Below, piece after piece: positions 48,175 through 57,847 of a stretch of 64,000 nucleotides of DNA. Both the position numbers and the translations under genes were made by a program. Every line of letters begins with the position of its first letter. Position 1 is the stretch's first letter. This DNA is from Desulfomicrobium orale DSM 12838 (GTDB taxonomy: Bacteria; Desulfobacterota; Desulfovibrionia; Desulfovibrionales; Desulfomicrobiaceae). The notes beneath the pieces are model-generated. The model saw nothing but the letters and a program-made list of their open reading frames with translations. It had not been told where the DNA came from and did no database searches. Where the stretch lies: positions 2,046,001 to 2,110,000 of the forward strand of contig NZ_CP014230.1 in the NCBI RefSeq assembly GCF_001553625.1, written 5' to 3'.

Positions 48175-48699
48175 ATGCGCATGCGCATCAACGTGGGATC
48201 GAAAAACCCGGTCAAGCTGGCGGCCATCCGGGATGTCATGGAAGCGCGTTTTCCCGGAGCCGATTTTGCGCCTGTGGCCGTGGATTCCGGAGTGCCCGAC
48301 CAGCCCGTGGGCCTCGAACAGACTCTGGGCGGAGCCATGAACCGTGCCCGCGCCGCCTTTGCCCTGTCCTGTGATCTGGCCGTGGCTCTGGAATCGGGGC
48401 TTGTGCCCGTGCCCCTGACCCGCACGGGATACATGAACCTGACGGCCTGCGCCATTTTCAACGGAGAGGAAATGTTTCTGGGGCTTGGCCCCGCCTTCGA
48501 ACTGCCGGACGAGGTGTCCCGGCTGGTTGTGAAAGAAGGCATGGAACTGGACCCGGCCGTGCGGCGGGCGGGCCTGACCGAAGACCCGCGCATCGGGTAC
48601 GGTCAGGGCATCATCGGCATTTTGAGCCGGGGCCGGGTCACGCGCGCGGACTACAGCCGTCCGGCGGTGTCCATGGCGCTTGTGCGCATGGGGCTGTAG
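48175..48699 (+). CDS. yjjX: inosine/xanthosine triphosphatase YjjX (DUF84)
   Basis: YjjX-type enzymes hydrolyse non-canonical ITP and XTP, keeping deaminated purines out of nucleic acids. The 174-aa protein starts with the family opening INVGSKNPVKLAA and has QPVGLEQTLGGAMNRA, and the later EDPRIGYGQG and GIIGILSRG fit the DUF84 fold. The ribosome site before ATG 48175 is weak. Function and symbol are assigned from these conserved blocks. Confidence 0.85.
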   Translation: MRMRINVGSKNPVKLAAIRDVMEARFPGADFAPVAVDSGVPDQPVGLEQTLGGAMNRARAAFALSCDLAVALESGLVPVPLTRTGYMNLTACAIFNGEEMFLGLGPAFELPDEVSRLVVKEGMELDPAVRRAGLTEDPRIGYGQGIIGILSRGRVTRADYSRPAVSMALVRMGL

Positions 48700-48746
48700 A
48701 CGGCCGCGGGCTTTGAGCTGCGAAACACAAACCACATGGAGAAATC

Positions 48747-49157
48747 ATGTCCCGTTCATATCTCGTATACCGGTGCCGGACAGGCGAGGCCATCAAGAAG
48801 CCCGAGGCGGTCATCGCCCTGTGGGATGAGGATGTGCCCAGATTTTCGGAAATTCTGGACGAAGCCGCGTCCGCGCGTCCGGACCGGGCCAGGAAGGAAG
48901 GGGAGTACTGGGAGATCGTGCTGAAGGAGAAGGCCGACCCGTACGATTGGGAAAAGGTGGTGAAACCCATCCGCAACAAGGAACACGATCCGCTGGGCGA
49001 CATGTGGAAAGAGCGGGGCAAGATCCAAAAGCTCATGGACGAGGGCGCGACCCTGGAGCAGGCCATGCAGGTCATGACGCCGTTCAGCCACACCTTCCGC
49101 TACGAGTCCGAAGCGCCCAAAAGTCTTCTCCCGCACATGGATGACCTGAAGTCCTGA
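48747..49157 (+). CDS. conserved hypothetical protein, 136 aa
   Basis: A small soluble, charged protein with no recognised family. It starts with a strand (SRSYLVYRCRTGEAI) and contains many Lys, Glu and Asp with helical stretches (RGKIQKLMDEGATLEQAMQVM). GGAGAAATC precedes ATG 48747. It lies 48 bases after the XTPase gene on the same strand and is convergent with rarA, separated by 105 bases. Confidence 0.65.
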   Translation: MSRSYLVYRCRTGEAIKKPEAVIALWDEDVPRFSEILDEAASARPDRARKEGEYWEIVLKEKADPYDWEKVVKPIRNKEHDPLGDMWKERGKIQKLMDEGATLEQAMQVMTPFSHTFRYESEAPKSLLPHMDDLKS

Positions 49158-49262
49158 TCTGCCGTAGTGTTCCCCGTGTTCGGGTCCTCAGCGCCCGGAA
49201 AGTATTTCGCCCCGTTTGCCGGATGTGTCGGCGGCGGGCGAAGCGTTCATGGCCGAGTGCAT

Positions 49263-50516
49263 TCAGTCGTTCCAGTCCCGGTCTCTGCCTTTCGGCTTTA
49301 CACGGGCTCCCCTGGTCCGGCGCAGCCACATGGTCAGCCGCTCTTCGTGCCCCAGGCTTTTGGGCTGGTAGAAAACCCGGCCTTTGAGTTCCGGGGGCAG
49401 ATAGTCCTGCTCCACCCAGGCTTCGGGGTAGGCGTGGGGATATTTGTACCCCTGCCCGAATCCCCATTCCCGTTGCAGGCTGGTGGAAGCGTTGCGCAGA
49501 TACAGGGGCACGGGTTTGGGGCCGCTGGCACGGATTTCCTTCTGGGCCGAAAGATAGCCCGCGTAGGTGGAATTGCTCTTGGGCGCCAGGGCCAGGTACA
49601 CGGCCGTTTCGGCCATGGGAATCCAGCCCTCGGGCATGCCCACTCGCTCCACGGCCTGCTCGCAGGCCACGGCCAGAGGCATGGCCATCGGGTCGCCAAG
49701 GCCCACATCCTCGGAGGCCGAAAGGATCAGTCTGCGGCAGATGAACCGGGGATCTTCGCCGGTCTCCACCAGACAGGCCAGATAGTAGAGGGCCGCGTCC
49801 GGGTCCGAGCCGCGGATGGATTTGATCAGGGCCGAGGCCAGCTCGTAATGGGAATCTCCGTCCCGGTCTCCGCGCAGCACGATCTCCGGCAGTTTGGTCT
49901 TGAGATGCTCGGGACCCAGGTCCTCGTCCGCCAGTCCGGACACAAATTCCACCAGATTGAGCATGGTCCGCGCGTCGCCGCTGGACAGGGCGGCCAGGAT
50001 TTCCAGGCTTTTCTCCGGGATATCCCGCCCCGTTCCCGCCGCGCCGCGCCTGCCCACATCCAGCAGTTCCGCCGGGCTCATGGAGCGCAGGCGCAGCACA
50101 TGCAGCCGGGACAGAAGCTGCCGGGTCACGCTGAAGGACGGATTTTCCGTGGTGGTGGCGATGAGAGTCAGCTCGCCCGTTTCCAGAATGGGCAGAAAGA
50201 AATCCTGCTGGGCTTTGGAATAGCGGTGCAGTTCGTCCAGAATGAGGATGTCCTTGTCCTGAATCTGCTTGCGCAGGGCGGTAATGCCCACGTCCGGTGC
50301 GCTGACCCGCACGAAGGGCCTGCCGCTGTGCCGGGCCAGGAGCAGGGCCACGGTGGATTTGCCGCATCCCGGCGGGCCGAAGAGGAGCAGGCTCGGCAGC
50401 TCTTTGGCCTGCATGAGGGTGCGCAGACGTTCGCGGAAATGGCTCTGTCCGATGAAATCGTCCAGAGTTTCCGGCCGCAGGGATTCGGCGAGGGGGCGTT
50501 TGGCTGATACGGACAT
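49263..50516 (-). CDS. rarA: replication-associated recombination protein A (RarA/MgsA)
   Basis: A clamp-loader-type AAA+ ATPase that acts at stalled replication forks. Walker A GPPGCGKST near residue 45 and Walker B ILILDELH are clear, followed by the sensor region ATTTENPSFSV and a C-terminal helical oligomerisation domain (ALIKSIRGSDPDAALYYLA). Length is 417 aa, normal for the family. The start at ATG 50516 is five bases beyond the tsaE stop, so it is the last gene of this minus-strand operon. Confidence 0.95.
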   Translation of the reverse strand: MSVSAKRPLAESLRPETLDDFIGQSHFRERLRTLMQAKELPSLLLFGPPGCGKSTVALLLARHSGRPFVRVSAPDVGITALRKQIQDKDILILDELHRYSKAQQDFFLPILETGELTLIATTTENPSFSVTRQLLSRLHVLRLRSMSPAELLDVGRRGAAGTGRDIPEKSLEILAALSSGDARTMLNLVEFVSGLADEDLGPEHLKTKLPEIVLRGDRDGDSHYELASALIKSIRGSDPDAALYYLACLVETGEDPRFICRRLILSASEDVGLGDPMAMPLAVACEQAVERVGMPEGWIPMAETAVYLALAPKSNSTYAGYLSAQKEIRASGPKPVPLYLRNASTSLQREWGFGQGYKYPHAYPEAWVEQDYLPPELKGRVFYQPKSLGHEERLTMWLRRTRGARVKPKGRDRDWND

Positions 50517-50521
50517 GAGAT

Positions 50522-50992
50522 TTATGCGCCGCCGCCCAGAACACGCTCCAGAAAGAGCCGGGCCTGATCGTCGCTGGCGGTGAAGCGCACGGTCCGGGCG
50601 TCGTCCTTCACGTCCCAGTCCATGGTCACGAAGGATTCCGGCCGGGACGCCTCGGGCAGGAATTCGGCCCATTCCACCAGACAGAAAGCGCCGGATTCGA
50701 GAACCTCTTCCAGATCGGCCGAAAAGCCCTGTCCTGCCGTGCGGTACAGATCGAAATGGGCCACGGGCGGCATGGTCGGGTAGAGATTGACGAGATTGAA
50801 ACTGGGGCTGCCGACCTCGGCGTTTTCGCTGCCCGGCAGCAGCTCGACCAGCGCCCGCACGAAGGTGGTTTTTCCCGCGCCCAGCTGACCGTTCATGAGT
50901 ACGGCGGGAAGAACATCGGCCGCCGCGGCGGCGCGGGCGAAGGCCCGGGCCATGGCGGCGGTGGCGGCGGGAGTTTCAAGGGTCAGGATCAT
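50522..50992 (-). CDS. tsaE: tRNA threonylcarbamoyladenosine ATPase subunit TsaE
   Basis: TsaE is the ATPase partner of TsaB-TsaD in making t6A37 in tRNAs that read ANN codons. The P-loop GQLGAGKTTFVRAL and the SPSFNLVNLY block are hallmarks. A later VEWAEFL is also typical. Length is 156 aa. Start overlaps the CBS gene's stop in ATGA. A Sua5-family gene for the other t6A step is at 60073 in this same window. Confidence 0.92.
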   Translation of the reverse strand: MILTLETPAATAAMARAFARAAAAADVLPAVLMNGQLGAGKTTFVRALVELLPGSENAEVGSPSFNLVNLYPTMPPVAHFDLYRTAGQGFSADLEEVLESGAFCLVEWAEFLPEASRPESFVTMDWDVKDDARTVRFTASDDQARLFLERVLGGGA

Positions 50993-51441
50993 CGGGGCAG
51001 CAGGGTGCGCAGTATGTCGCGTTTGCCCACCACGCCCACCAGCCGTCCCTGATCCACCACGGGCAGGGTGTGGAACTGCTTGTCCACCATGAGGGTGGCG
51101 ATGATGTCCACGCCCGTGTCCGGACTGATGAACTCCACCTTTCTGGTCATGGCGTCGGCCACTTTGGACGCGGCGATGCGTTTTACTTCCGTTTCCAGAA
51201 GCGCGGTGGTGGACAGGGGCACGAAGCCGTCCAGCAGGGTGAACAGGGAAGGAATGGGCAGGGATTTCTGCATCCTGACCAGATCGCTCTGACAGATGAT
51301 GCCGACTACCCGGCCGGAATCATCCACCACGGGCAGGCCGTTGATGTCCCGGTCCAGCAGTATCTTCGCGGCCTCGGTGATGTCCGCGTCGGGACCGATG
51401 GTGATGGCGGGCGACGTCATGATGTCTTTGGCTGTGCGCAT
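50989..51441 (-). CDS. CBS-domain pair protein
   Basis: A 150-aa protein made of two CBS motifs ([38 protein letters not shown] and the matching VADAMTRKVEFISPDTGVDIIATLMVDKQFHTLPVVD pattern, quoted here only as landmarks by short parts: DIMTSP, GLPVVDD, DAMTRK, TLPVVD). CBS pairs bind adenosine nucleotides and act as energy sensors in other proteins. ATG 51441 is eight bases after AAGGAG. It overlaps the end of the nnr gene by 25 bases and the start of tsaE by four. Confidence 0.85.
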   Translation of the reverse strand: MRTAKDIMTSPAITIGPDADITEAAKILLDRDINGLPVVDDSGRVVGIICQSDLVRMQKSLPIPSLFTLLDGFVPLSTTALLETEVKRIAASKVADAMTRKVEFISPDTGVDIIATLMVDKQFHTLPVVDQGRLVGVVGKRDILRTLLPR

Positions 51442-52970
51442 TGTTTCCACTCCTTCAGGGCTGCGGGCAGGTTTTCGACGATATCCAGCGGGGTGTTGCC
51501 CCGGTACGGAAAAACTTTTTCCAGCAGGCGGCCGGCATAACCATGCCAGTACACTCCGGCCCGAGCCGCGGTCAATGGCGCGAGCCCTTGGGCCATGAGG
51601 CTGCCGATGACTCCGGCCAGCACGTCGCCGGACCCGGCCACGGCCAGATTGGGGACGTGGAAGGGCGAGATGGCCACGGGCTCTTCCGTTCCGGCCACAA
51701 TGCTGGCCGCGCCTTTCAGCACCAGAGTGCAGCGGCGGGCTGCGGCGAATTCGCGGGCGTGCCGGATGCGGTCGCGGTTGATCTCCGCGCCCGGAGCACC
51801 GAGCAGAAAGCCCATTTCTCCGGGATGAGGCGTGAGCACGGCTTCCGGCCCCAGGCGGGAGAGCAGCTCCTGGTTCTTCCCCAGCAGATACAGGGCGTCG
51901 GCGTCGTACAGGGTGCGTGGATGGGGCGCGTCCAGATAACGCCTAAGAAACCGCTCGGCCCCACTGTCGCGGCCAAGGCCCGGCCCCAGAACCACGGCGG
52001 AAAACCGGCGCGGCTGCGCTGCCAGATCCGCGTGGCATTCTTCGCTCCAGCGTTTCCCGTTTCCCAGCCCCAAAGCCATGATTTCGGGGGAGCTTCCATA
52101 GGACGGACTGAGTCCTTCCGGGCATCCGAGGGTGACCAGCCCCGCCCCCGAGCGCAGGGCCGCCCGGGCGGCCAGAAGCGGCGCGCCGGTCATGCCCGCC
52201 GAACCGCCCAGAACGAGCAGGTGCCCGGCGTCACCCTTGTGCATGTCCGGGGCGGGCCGCGGCAGCAGGTCCGCCAGTTTCTCCGTAAGGAGCGCGTGTC
52301 CTGCGGGGTGGCTGGCCTTGACCTGCCGGGGGATGCCGATATCCGCCACAACCAGCCTGCCCGTGTACGGCGCGGCCGGAGGCTGGACCAGGCCGAGCTT
52401 GGCCGCCCCGAAGGTCACGGTCAGATCCGCCCTGACGGCCAGAGGCATGGGTTCGCCGGTCAGGCCGTTCAGACCCGAGGGGATGTCCAGAGCCAGGATG
52501 AAGGCGTTTTCCTTCATGTCGTTCATGGCCGCGATCCAGGTCCGCATGTCCGGGCGCAGTTCTCCCTGTGCGCCCGTGCCCAGCAGACCATCCACAATCA
52601 GATCGGCCTTTGGAAAGGCGGGCGGCGGAGCGGACAGAAGAGCGCAGGGAATATCCATGTTCCTGGCCAGATTCAGATGGTAGGCAGCGTCGCCCGTGTA
52701 GCCGTCCAGAGGCCGGGAGTGCATGATCCGGACGGCCAGACCGTCGTTGGTCAGATGCCGGGCCAGGGCGAAGGCATCGCCGCCGTTGTTGCCGGGACCG
52801 GCGAAGACCAGAACGGAGCCGAACTTTCGCCCGGCCGTTTCAGCCCGCAAGACGTACAGCGCGGCCCGGCTGGCGTTTTCCATCAATATCCGGCCGGACA
52901 GGCCGAAGTTGTGGATGGTCTGCTGGTCCCAGACGCTCATTTCATGCGGAGTAGGCAACGGAGAGAGCAT
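51417..52970 (-). CDS. nnr: bifunctional NAD(P)HX epimerase/dehydratase
   Basis: A 517-aa enzyme that repairs hydrated NADH and NADPH. The N-terminal epimerase (YjeF_N) has [16 protein letters not shown] near residue 57. The C-terminal ADP- or ATP-dependent dehydratase (carbohydrate kinase-like) has [15 protein letters not shown] and the [10 protein letters not shown] motif near residue 465. Both active parts look intact. It is the first gene in the operon nnr-CBS-tsaE-rarA; the start could also be the Met 11 codons downstream. Confidence 0.93.
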   Translation of the reverse strand: MLSPLPTPHEMSVWDQQTIHNFGLSGRILMENASRAALYVLRAETAGRKFGSVLVFAGPGNNGGDAFALARHLTNDGLAVRIMHSRPLDGYTGDAAYHLNLARNMDIPCALLSAPPPAFPKADLIVDGLLGTGAQGELRPDMRTWIAAMNDMKENAFILALDIPSGLNGLTGEPMPLAVRADLTVTFGAAKLGLVQPPAAPYTGRLVVADIGIPRQVKASHPAGHALLTEKLADLLPRPAPDMHKGDAGHLLVLGGSAGMTGAPLLAARAALRSGAGLVTLGCPEGLSPSYGSSPEIMALGLGNGKRWSEECHADLAAQPRRFSAVVLGPGLGRDSGAERFLRRYLDAPHPRTLYDADALYLLGKNQELLSRLGPEAVLTPHPGEMGFLLGAPGAEINRDRIRHAREFAAARRCTLVLKGAASIVAGTEEPVAISPFHVPNLAVAGSGDVLAGVIGSLMAQGLAPLTAARAGVYWHGYAGRLLEKVFPYRGNTPLDIVENLPAALKEWKQCAQPKTS

Positions 52971-53215
52971 ACGTCCTCCAGTGGATTTTTCCGGGATTAT
53001 GGTCCGGAACGTCCGGCCAGGGCAACACCTTTATGGTCGGGGCCGGTTGTGCCCCACATATCGGGGATATCCGGGCGCTTACATGTATCCTCTTGATTTA
53101 CGACGGGTTTGTTGCCTTTGGCACGGCCCGCGCGTATGCTCTGAATATCCGTGGACAGAGCTTCCCGGACGCGGTGGCTCCCCCGCATCAACATTCCCGC
53201 AGGAGGGTATGCCCC

Positions 53216-54937
53216 ATGTGGAACAGGCTTGGGCTCACCTGGAAAATGCTACTCATTATTTCCTCCGGCCAACTGCTTCTGGCCGCGGTCATGATATCCA
53301 TGCACGTCACGGACAGCAGGAAGGCCGCCATCGAGAGCCGTCTGCAGGAAAGCCGCTCCGTGGTTCTCATGGCCGAGTCCGTGCGTGAGGATATGGCGCG
53401 CAAGCTTCAGGACGGGGTTTTGCGTCCTCTTGACGAACTGCGGGAAGATCCGCCGCGTCTTTTGCAGGCCGTACCCATCGTCTCTTCCATGAGCACGGCC
53501 AGAGCCAAGGCTTCCGAACTGGGGGTGGAATTTCGCGTGCCCAAGGAAAGCCCCCGCAATCCTCAGAACGCGCCCGGCGAGCTGGAAAGCCGGGTGCTCA
53601 AAGAGTTCGCGGACACGGGCCTGCGCGAGAAGGTCATCGTGGAAAAAGACCGCATTTTGTACTTCAAATCCATCATCCTGTCGGAGGACTGCCTCTATTG
53701 TCACGGCGATCCCAAAGGGGAGCGCGATCCCTCGGGCGGGCTCAAGGAAGGATGGCGTGCCGGGGAGGCGCATGGAGCGTTTGTCATCATTTCCTCGTTG
53801 AAGGAATCCAACGCCGCGCTCACCGCGTCCATGCTGAAATTCTCCGGGTGGACGGCCGGTGTGCTGCTGCTGGCCGGAGGGCTCGGATGGCTGATGGTGC
53901 GGGGCAGCATACTGGCGCCGCTGCGCACGGCCGGAGCCTTTCTGGAGCGTCTGGCCGTGGGCGACATGTCCGGAGAGCTGCCCGTCACCCGCCGGGATGA
54001 ACTGGGAGAGATGCAGCGTCATCTGAACAAGACGGCTCAGGGCATCAGGTCCATCGTGTCGGAGATCGCGGGGCGTTCCAGAGTGCTGCGTGAGTCGTCC
54101 TCCGCGCTGAAAGGGATGTCCAATGAACTGCTCGGCAGTGCGGAGGATCTGGCGGGCAAGGCCAATACGGTGGCCGCCGCATCCGAGGAAATGAGCGCCA
54201 ACATGCATTCCGTGGCGGCGGCCATGGAGGAGGCGTCCGTCAACATAGGCACCGTGGCCACGGCCTCGGAGGAAGTGCATTCCACGGCGCGGGAGATTGC
54301 CGGGAGCACGGACCGGACCCGGGAAGTCGCCAGACGTGCCGTGAGCACGGCGGCTTCGGCATCGGACCGGGTTGGCAGACTGAGCGCGGCCGCGCAGGAA
54401 ATAGGCTCGGTCACGGCCGCCATCACGGCCATTTCCGCGCAGACGAACCTGCTGGCCCTGAACGCCACCATCGAGGCGGCCCGGGCCGGGGAGGTCGGCC
54501 GGGGTTTTGCCGTGGTGGCCAACGAAATCAAGGAGCTGGCCAACCAGACGGCGGCGGCCACGGAAGAAATCCGGGAACGGGTGGAAGACATCCAGAATTC
54601 GACCACGGCCACCACCGGGGACATCACGCAGGTCATGGCGGTCATCGAGGAAGTCAGCTCATTCGTGGCGGCCATCGCCTCCGCCGCGGAGGAGCAGACC
54701 GCCGGAACAGAAGAAATCGCCCGCAACGTCGGCCAGGTCTCCTCGGGCATCCAGGAAGTGAACGAGAACGTGGCTCAGGCGTCCGCGGTCACGGGGGCCA
54801 TCGCCGAGGACGTGAGCATGGTCAGCGAGGCTTCGCGGCATATCTCCGGAAGCAGTTCGGCCCTGAAGCGTAATGCGGAAAGTCTGGCCGGGCTGGCCCA
54901 GAGCCTCGAAGAGCTGGTGCAGAAGTTCAGGTTGTAG
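53216..54937 (+). CDS. methyl-accepting chemotaxis protein with periplasmic c-type heme domain
   Basis: A 573-aa receptor. TM1 is at about residues 10-28 and TM2 at 208-228. Between them is a periplasmic DUF3365/Tll0287-like domain with a CXXCH heme c motif: C159-L-Y-C162-H163. A HAMP region and a cytoplasmic signalling domain (hairpin [17 protein letters not shown] near residue 430) follow. Desulfovibrio DcrA is a known heme c chemoreceptor that senses oxygen or redox state, so this likely does the same. AGGAGG lies nine bases before ATG 53216. A weak -24/-12 look-alike was seen upstream but not trusted. Confidence 0.92.
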   Translation: MWNRLGLTWKMLLIISSGQLLLAAVMISMHVTDSRKAAIESRLQESRSVVLMAESVREDMARKLQDGVLRPLDELREDPPRLLQAVPIVSSMSTARAKASELGVEFRVPKESPRNPQNAPGELESRVLKEFADTGLREKVIVEKDRILYFKSIILSEDCLYCHGDPKGERDPSGGLKEGWRAGEAHGAFVIISSLKESNAALTASMLKFSGWTAGVLLLAGGLGWLMVRGSILAPLRTAGAFLERLAVGDMSGELPVTRRDELGEMQRHLNKTAQGIRSIVSEIAGRSRVLRESSSALKGMSNELLGSAEDLAGKANTVAAASEEMSANMHSVAAAMEEASVNIGTVATASEEVHSTAREIAGSTDRTREVARRAVSTAASASDRVGRLSAAAQEIGSVTAAITAISAQTNLLALNATIEAARAGEVGRGFAVVANEIKELANQTAAATEEIRERVEDIQNSTTATTGDITQVMAVIEEVSSFVAAIASAAEEQTAGTEEIARNVGQVSSGIQEVNENVAQASAVTGAIAEDVSMVSEASRHISGSSSALKRNAESLAGLAQSLEELVQKFRL

Positions 54938-55090
54938 GCAGGCGTACCGCGCACGGCCGGGATATGCGGCTTTTTCCCGAATCTTCCGGTCCGGCGGTGA
55001 AGCCGGGAAAATATCCTTGACTCCGTAGCGCATCTTCTCCAGAAAAGGGCCTCCTGAAACGTCCGATCCGCAGCTCACAAGGGGAAGATC

Positions 55091-56242
55091 ATGACCGATT
55101 TCGCCGCGTCCGGCCCCGGCTCCGGGGCGCCTGTTGTTCAGCTGCGGGGCGTGACTAAAGACTATGACGGCCAGCCGGCCCTCCGAAATGTCTCTCTGGA
55201 TGTCCGCCGGGGGGAATTTCTGACCATCCTCGGCCCTTCGGGATGCGGCAAGACCACCATCCTGCGCCTTGTGGCCGGCTTTGAGACCCCCTCCACAGGT
55301 TCCATCTTCATCGACGGGCGGGACGTGACGAACCTGCCGCCGGAACGCCGCGCCGTGAACACGGTCTTCCAGAGCTACGCCCTTTTTCCGCACATGAATG
55401 TCTTTGCCAACGTGGCTTTCGGTCTGCGCATGCAGGGGCGGCCCGAGGAGGAAATCCTTCGTGAGGTGGGCGAGGCCCTGCGGCTGGTGAAAATGGAGGG
55501 CTTCGAGACGCGCATGGTCAACCGGCTTTCGGGGGGCCAGCAGCAGCGTGTGGCCATTGCCAGGGCCATCATCAACCGGCCTCTGGTGCTGCTTCTGGAC
55601 GAACCCCTCTCAGCCCTGGATTACCGCCTGCGCAAGCAGATGCAGCTCGATCTGAAGCACCTTCAGCGCAAACTGGGCATCACATTCGTGCTGGTCACCC
55701 ATGACCAGGAAGAAGCTTTCTCCATGTCCGACAGAGTGGTGGTGATGAACAACGGCCACATCGAGCAGACGGGCACCCCGTCGGCCGTGTACGAGGAACC
55801 CTGCAATCTGTATGTGGCCCGCTTCGTGGGCGAGATCAACATCATCAACGCCGAGGTGGTGGAGCAGCTGGAAGGCCGGGCCAGGGTCCGGGGACAGGGG
55901 CTTGACGTGTTCATGGGCACCCGGCGGAAATTCGCGCCCGGCGACCAGGTGCACATTCTGCTGCGGCCCGAGGATTTGCGCGTGGAGACGCTGAAGGATC
56001 TGGCCGAGGATCCGGAGCTCGAGGACAGCTTCGACAAAGGGCGGTCCATCGTGGGCACGGTGGCGGAAACCATCTACAAGGGCGCGACCTACGACGTGGT
56101 GGTGCGGCTGGACGCGGGCAGCACGGTCACGGCTACCGAATTTTTCAACGAAGACGATGAAACCGTGTACTTCCGCGCCGGGGACAGGGTGGCCGTAAGC
56201 TGGGTCGAAGGCTGGGAAGTGGTGCTGCCCCATGAAGAATGA
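55091..56242 (+). CDS. potA: spermidine/putrescine ABC transporter ATP-binding protein PotA
   Basis: The ATPase subunit of a polyamine importer, 383 aa. Walker A GPSGCGKTT near residue 52, signature LSGGQQQRVAIARA, Walker B LLLLDEPLSALD, H-loop THDQEEAF, and a C-terminal TOBE domain typical of PotA. ATG 55091 follows AAGGGGAAG. It overlaps potB by 11 bases. It is the first gene of potABCD, which follows the chemoreceptor by 153 bases and probably has its own promoter there. Confidence 0.95.
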   Translation: MTDFAASGPGSGAPVVQLRGVTKDYDGQPALRNVSLDVRRGEFLTILGPSGCGKTTILRLVAGFETPSTGSIFIDGRDVTNLPPERRAVNTVFQSYALFPHMNVFANVAFGLRMQGRPEEEILREVGEALRLVKMEGFETRMVNRLSGGQQQRVAIARAIINRPLVLLLDEPLSALDYRLRKQMQLDLKHLQRKLGITFVLVTHDQEEAFSMSDRVVVMNNGHIEQTGTPSAVYEEPCNLYVARFVGEINIINAEVVEQLEGRARVRGQGLDVFMGTRRKFAPGDQVHILLRPEDLRVETLKDLAEDPELEDSFDKGRSIVGTVAETIYKGATYDVVVRLDAGSTVTATEFFNEDDETVYFRAGDRVAVSWVEGWEVVLPHEE

Positions 56243-57083
56243 CGGATTCTTCAAAAACGCCGTCATTGCCGGAACCATCGGGTGGATGGCCGTTTTCGCC
56301 TTTACGCCCAACCTGCTGGTTTTTCTGGCCAGCTTTGGAACCACGTCTCCCGAAAATTTCGTGGAACCCGGACTTTCCCTGGCCAACTACGCCCGGCTCA
56401 TGGACGCGAGCCATCTGGGCATTTTCTGGTCTTCCCTGAAGCTGGCCGGGCTGGTCACCCTGATCTGTCTGGCTGCGGCCTATCCCTTCGCCGCCATTCT
56501 GGCCCGGACCAGAAAATCCTTGCGCGGCGTGCTGCTTTTGCTGGTGGTCATTCCCTTCTGGACCAATTCCCTGGTGCGCACCTATGCCATCACAGCCATG
56601 CTGAACGCCAGCGGCATAGTGAACAACCTGCTGCTGTCTCTGGGGATCATCGCCGAACCCCTGGCCATGATGTACACGCCCGGTGCGGTGGTGCTGGGCC
56701 TGACGTACACTCTTCTGCCGTTCATGATTCTGCCCCTTTACGCGGCATTGGAGCGGCTGGACCAGCGCTATCTGGAAGCGGCGCGGGATCTTGGGGCCAC
56801 TCCATGGAATGCCTTCTGGCGGGTCACCGTGCCGCTGACCATGCCCGGCATCGTGTCCGGCTGCATGCTGGTCTTTCTGCCCGGCATCGGCATGTTCTAC
56901 GTGTCCGACGTGCTGGGCGGGGCCAAGGCCATGCTGCTTGGAAATTTCATCCGCGACCAGTTTCTGACCACCAGAGACTGGCCCCTGGGCGCGGCGGCCA
57001 GCGTGACCCTGACCGCCCTTCTGGGTCTCATGCTTCTCCTTTACTGGAAAAGCGCGGCCCGTCTGGGCCGGGAGGACGCCTGA
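56232..57083 (+). CDS. potB: spermidine/putrescine ABC transporter permease PotB
   Basis: A 283-aa inner-membrane permease with six segments. The EAA loop is EAARDLGATPWNAFWRVTVPL near residue 176, the contact point for PotA. It begins inside the 3' end of potA and its stop shares a base with the potC start (TGATG), so the four genes are translated as a unit. Confidence 0.94.
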   Translation: MKNDGFFKNAVIAGTIGWMAVFAFTPNLLVFLASFGTTSPENFVEPGLSLANYARLMDASHLGIFWSSLKLAGLVTLICLAAAYPFAAILARTRKSLRGVLLLLVVIPFWTNSLVRTYAITAMLNASGIVNNLLLSLGIIAEPLAMMYTPGAVVLGLTYTLLPFMILPLYAALERLDQRYLEAARDLGATPWNAFWRVTVPLTMPGIVSGCMLVFLPGIGMFYVSDVLGGAKAMLLGNFIRDQFLTTRDWPLGAAASVTLTALLGLMLLLYWKSAARLGREDA

Positions 57084-57847
57084 TGCGCATGTGGAAACGC
57101 CTCTATCTGGGGCTTGTCTATTTCTTTCTGTACCTGCCGCTTGTGGTCATGGTCGTCTATTCCTTCAATTCGTCGCGTTTTTCCCTGGCCTGGAAAGGCG
57201 CGACCCTGGAATGGTACATAAAGCTCTTCTCCAACACGGCGCTCATCCAGGCGGCCTGGAACTCCCTTGTCATCGCGGCTCTGGCCGCGACCTGTTCGAG
57301 CATCCTGGGCACGCTCATCGCCATGGCTTTGCAGCGGTGGCGCTTCCCGTCGCGCAAGGTCATCCACACAACGCTTTTCGTGATGATGATGTCTCCGGAC
57401 ATCGTCATTGGCATCTCTTTGCTGGTGCTGTTCATGGCCCTGTCCCTGCCGCTGGGATTCTGGACTCTGCTCATGGCCCACATCACCCTGTGCGTACCCT
57501 TCGTGGCCATCACCGTGCACGGGCGGCTTCAGGGCTTTGATCCGCATGTGGTGGAGGCTGCCCGCGATCTGGGGGCGGGCGAGTACGAGGTCTTCCGCCA
57601 TGTGGTGCTGCCCATGGTCTTTCCGGCCGTGCTGTCGGGCTGGCTGCTCAGCTTCACCCTGTCCATCGACGACGTGATCATCAGTTTCTTCACCACGGGG
57701 CCCACATTCGAGGTGCTGCCCCTGCGCATTTATTCCATGGTCCGGCTGGGTATCAAACCCGAGGTCAACGCCCTGTGCGCCATCATGATCCTCATAACCG
57801 CAGTGGCAGTGTTCCTGTCCCGGCGTCTGCTCAAGGAGAAAGCATGA
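57083..57847 (+). CDS. potC: spermidine/putrescine ABC transporter permease PotC
   Basis: A 254-aa permease, partner of PotB, with six segments and the EAA loop EAARDLGAGEYEVFRHVVLP. Start ATG 57083 overlaps the potB stop by one base; the end overlaps the potD start in ATGA. The helix following SIDDVIISFFTTGP is typical of PotC. Confidence 0.94.
   Translation: MRMWKRLYLGLVYFFLYLPLVVMVVYSFNSSRFSLAWKGATLEWYIKLFSNTALIQAAWNSLVIAALAATCSSILGTLIAMALQRWRFPSRKVIHTTLFVMMMSPDIVIGISLLVLFMALSLPLGFWTLLMAHITLCVPFVAITVHGRLQGFDPHVVEAARDLGAGEYEVFRHVVLPMVFPAVLSGWLLSFTLSIDDVIISFFTTGPTFEVLPLRIYSMVRLGIKPEVNALCAIMILITAVAVFLSRRLLKEKA

Noticed and set aside
53125-53150. Sigma-54-like promoter (TGGCACG ... GC) before the chemoreceptor
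   Set aside because: The -24 GG and -12 GC are ten bases apart as needed, but the TTGC element is missing, so a chance match is likely.
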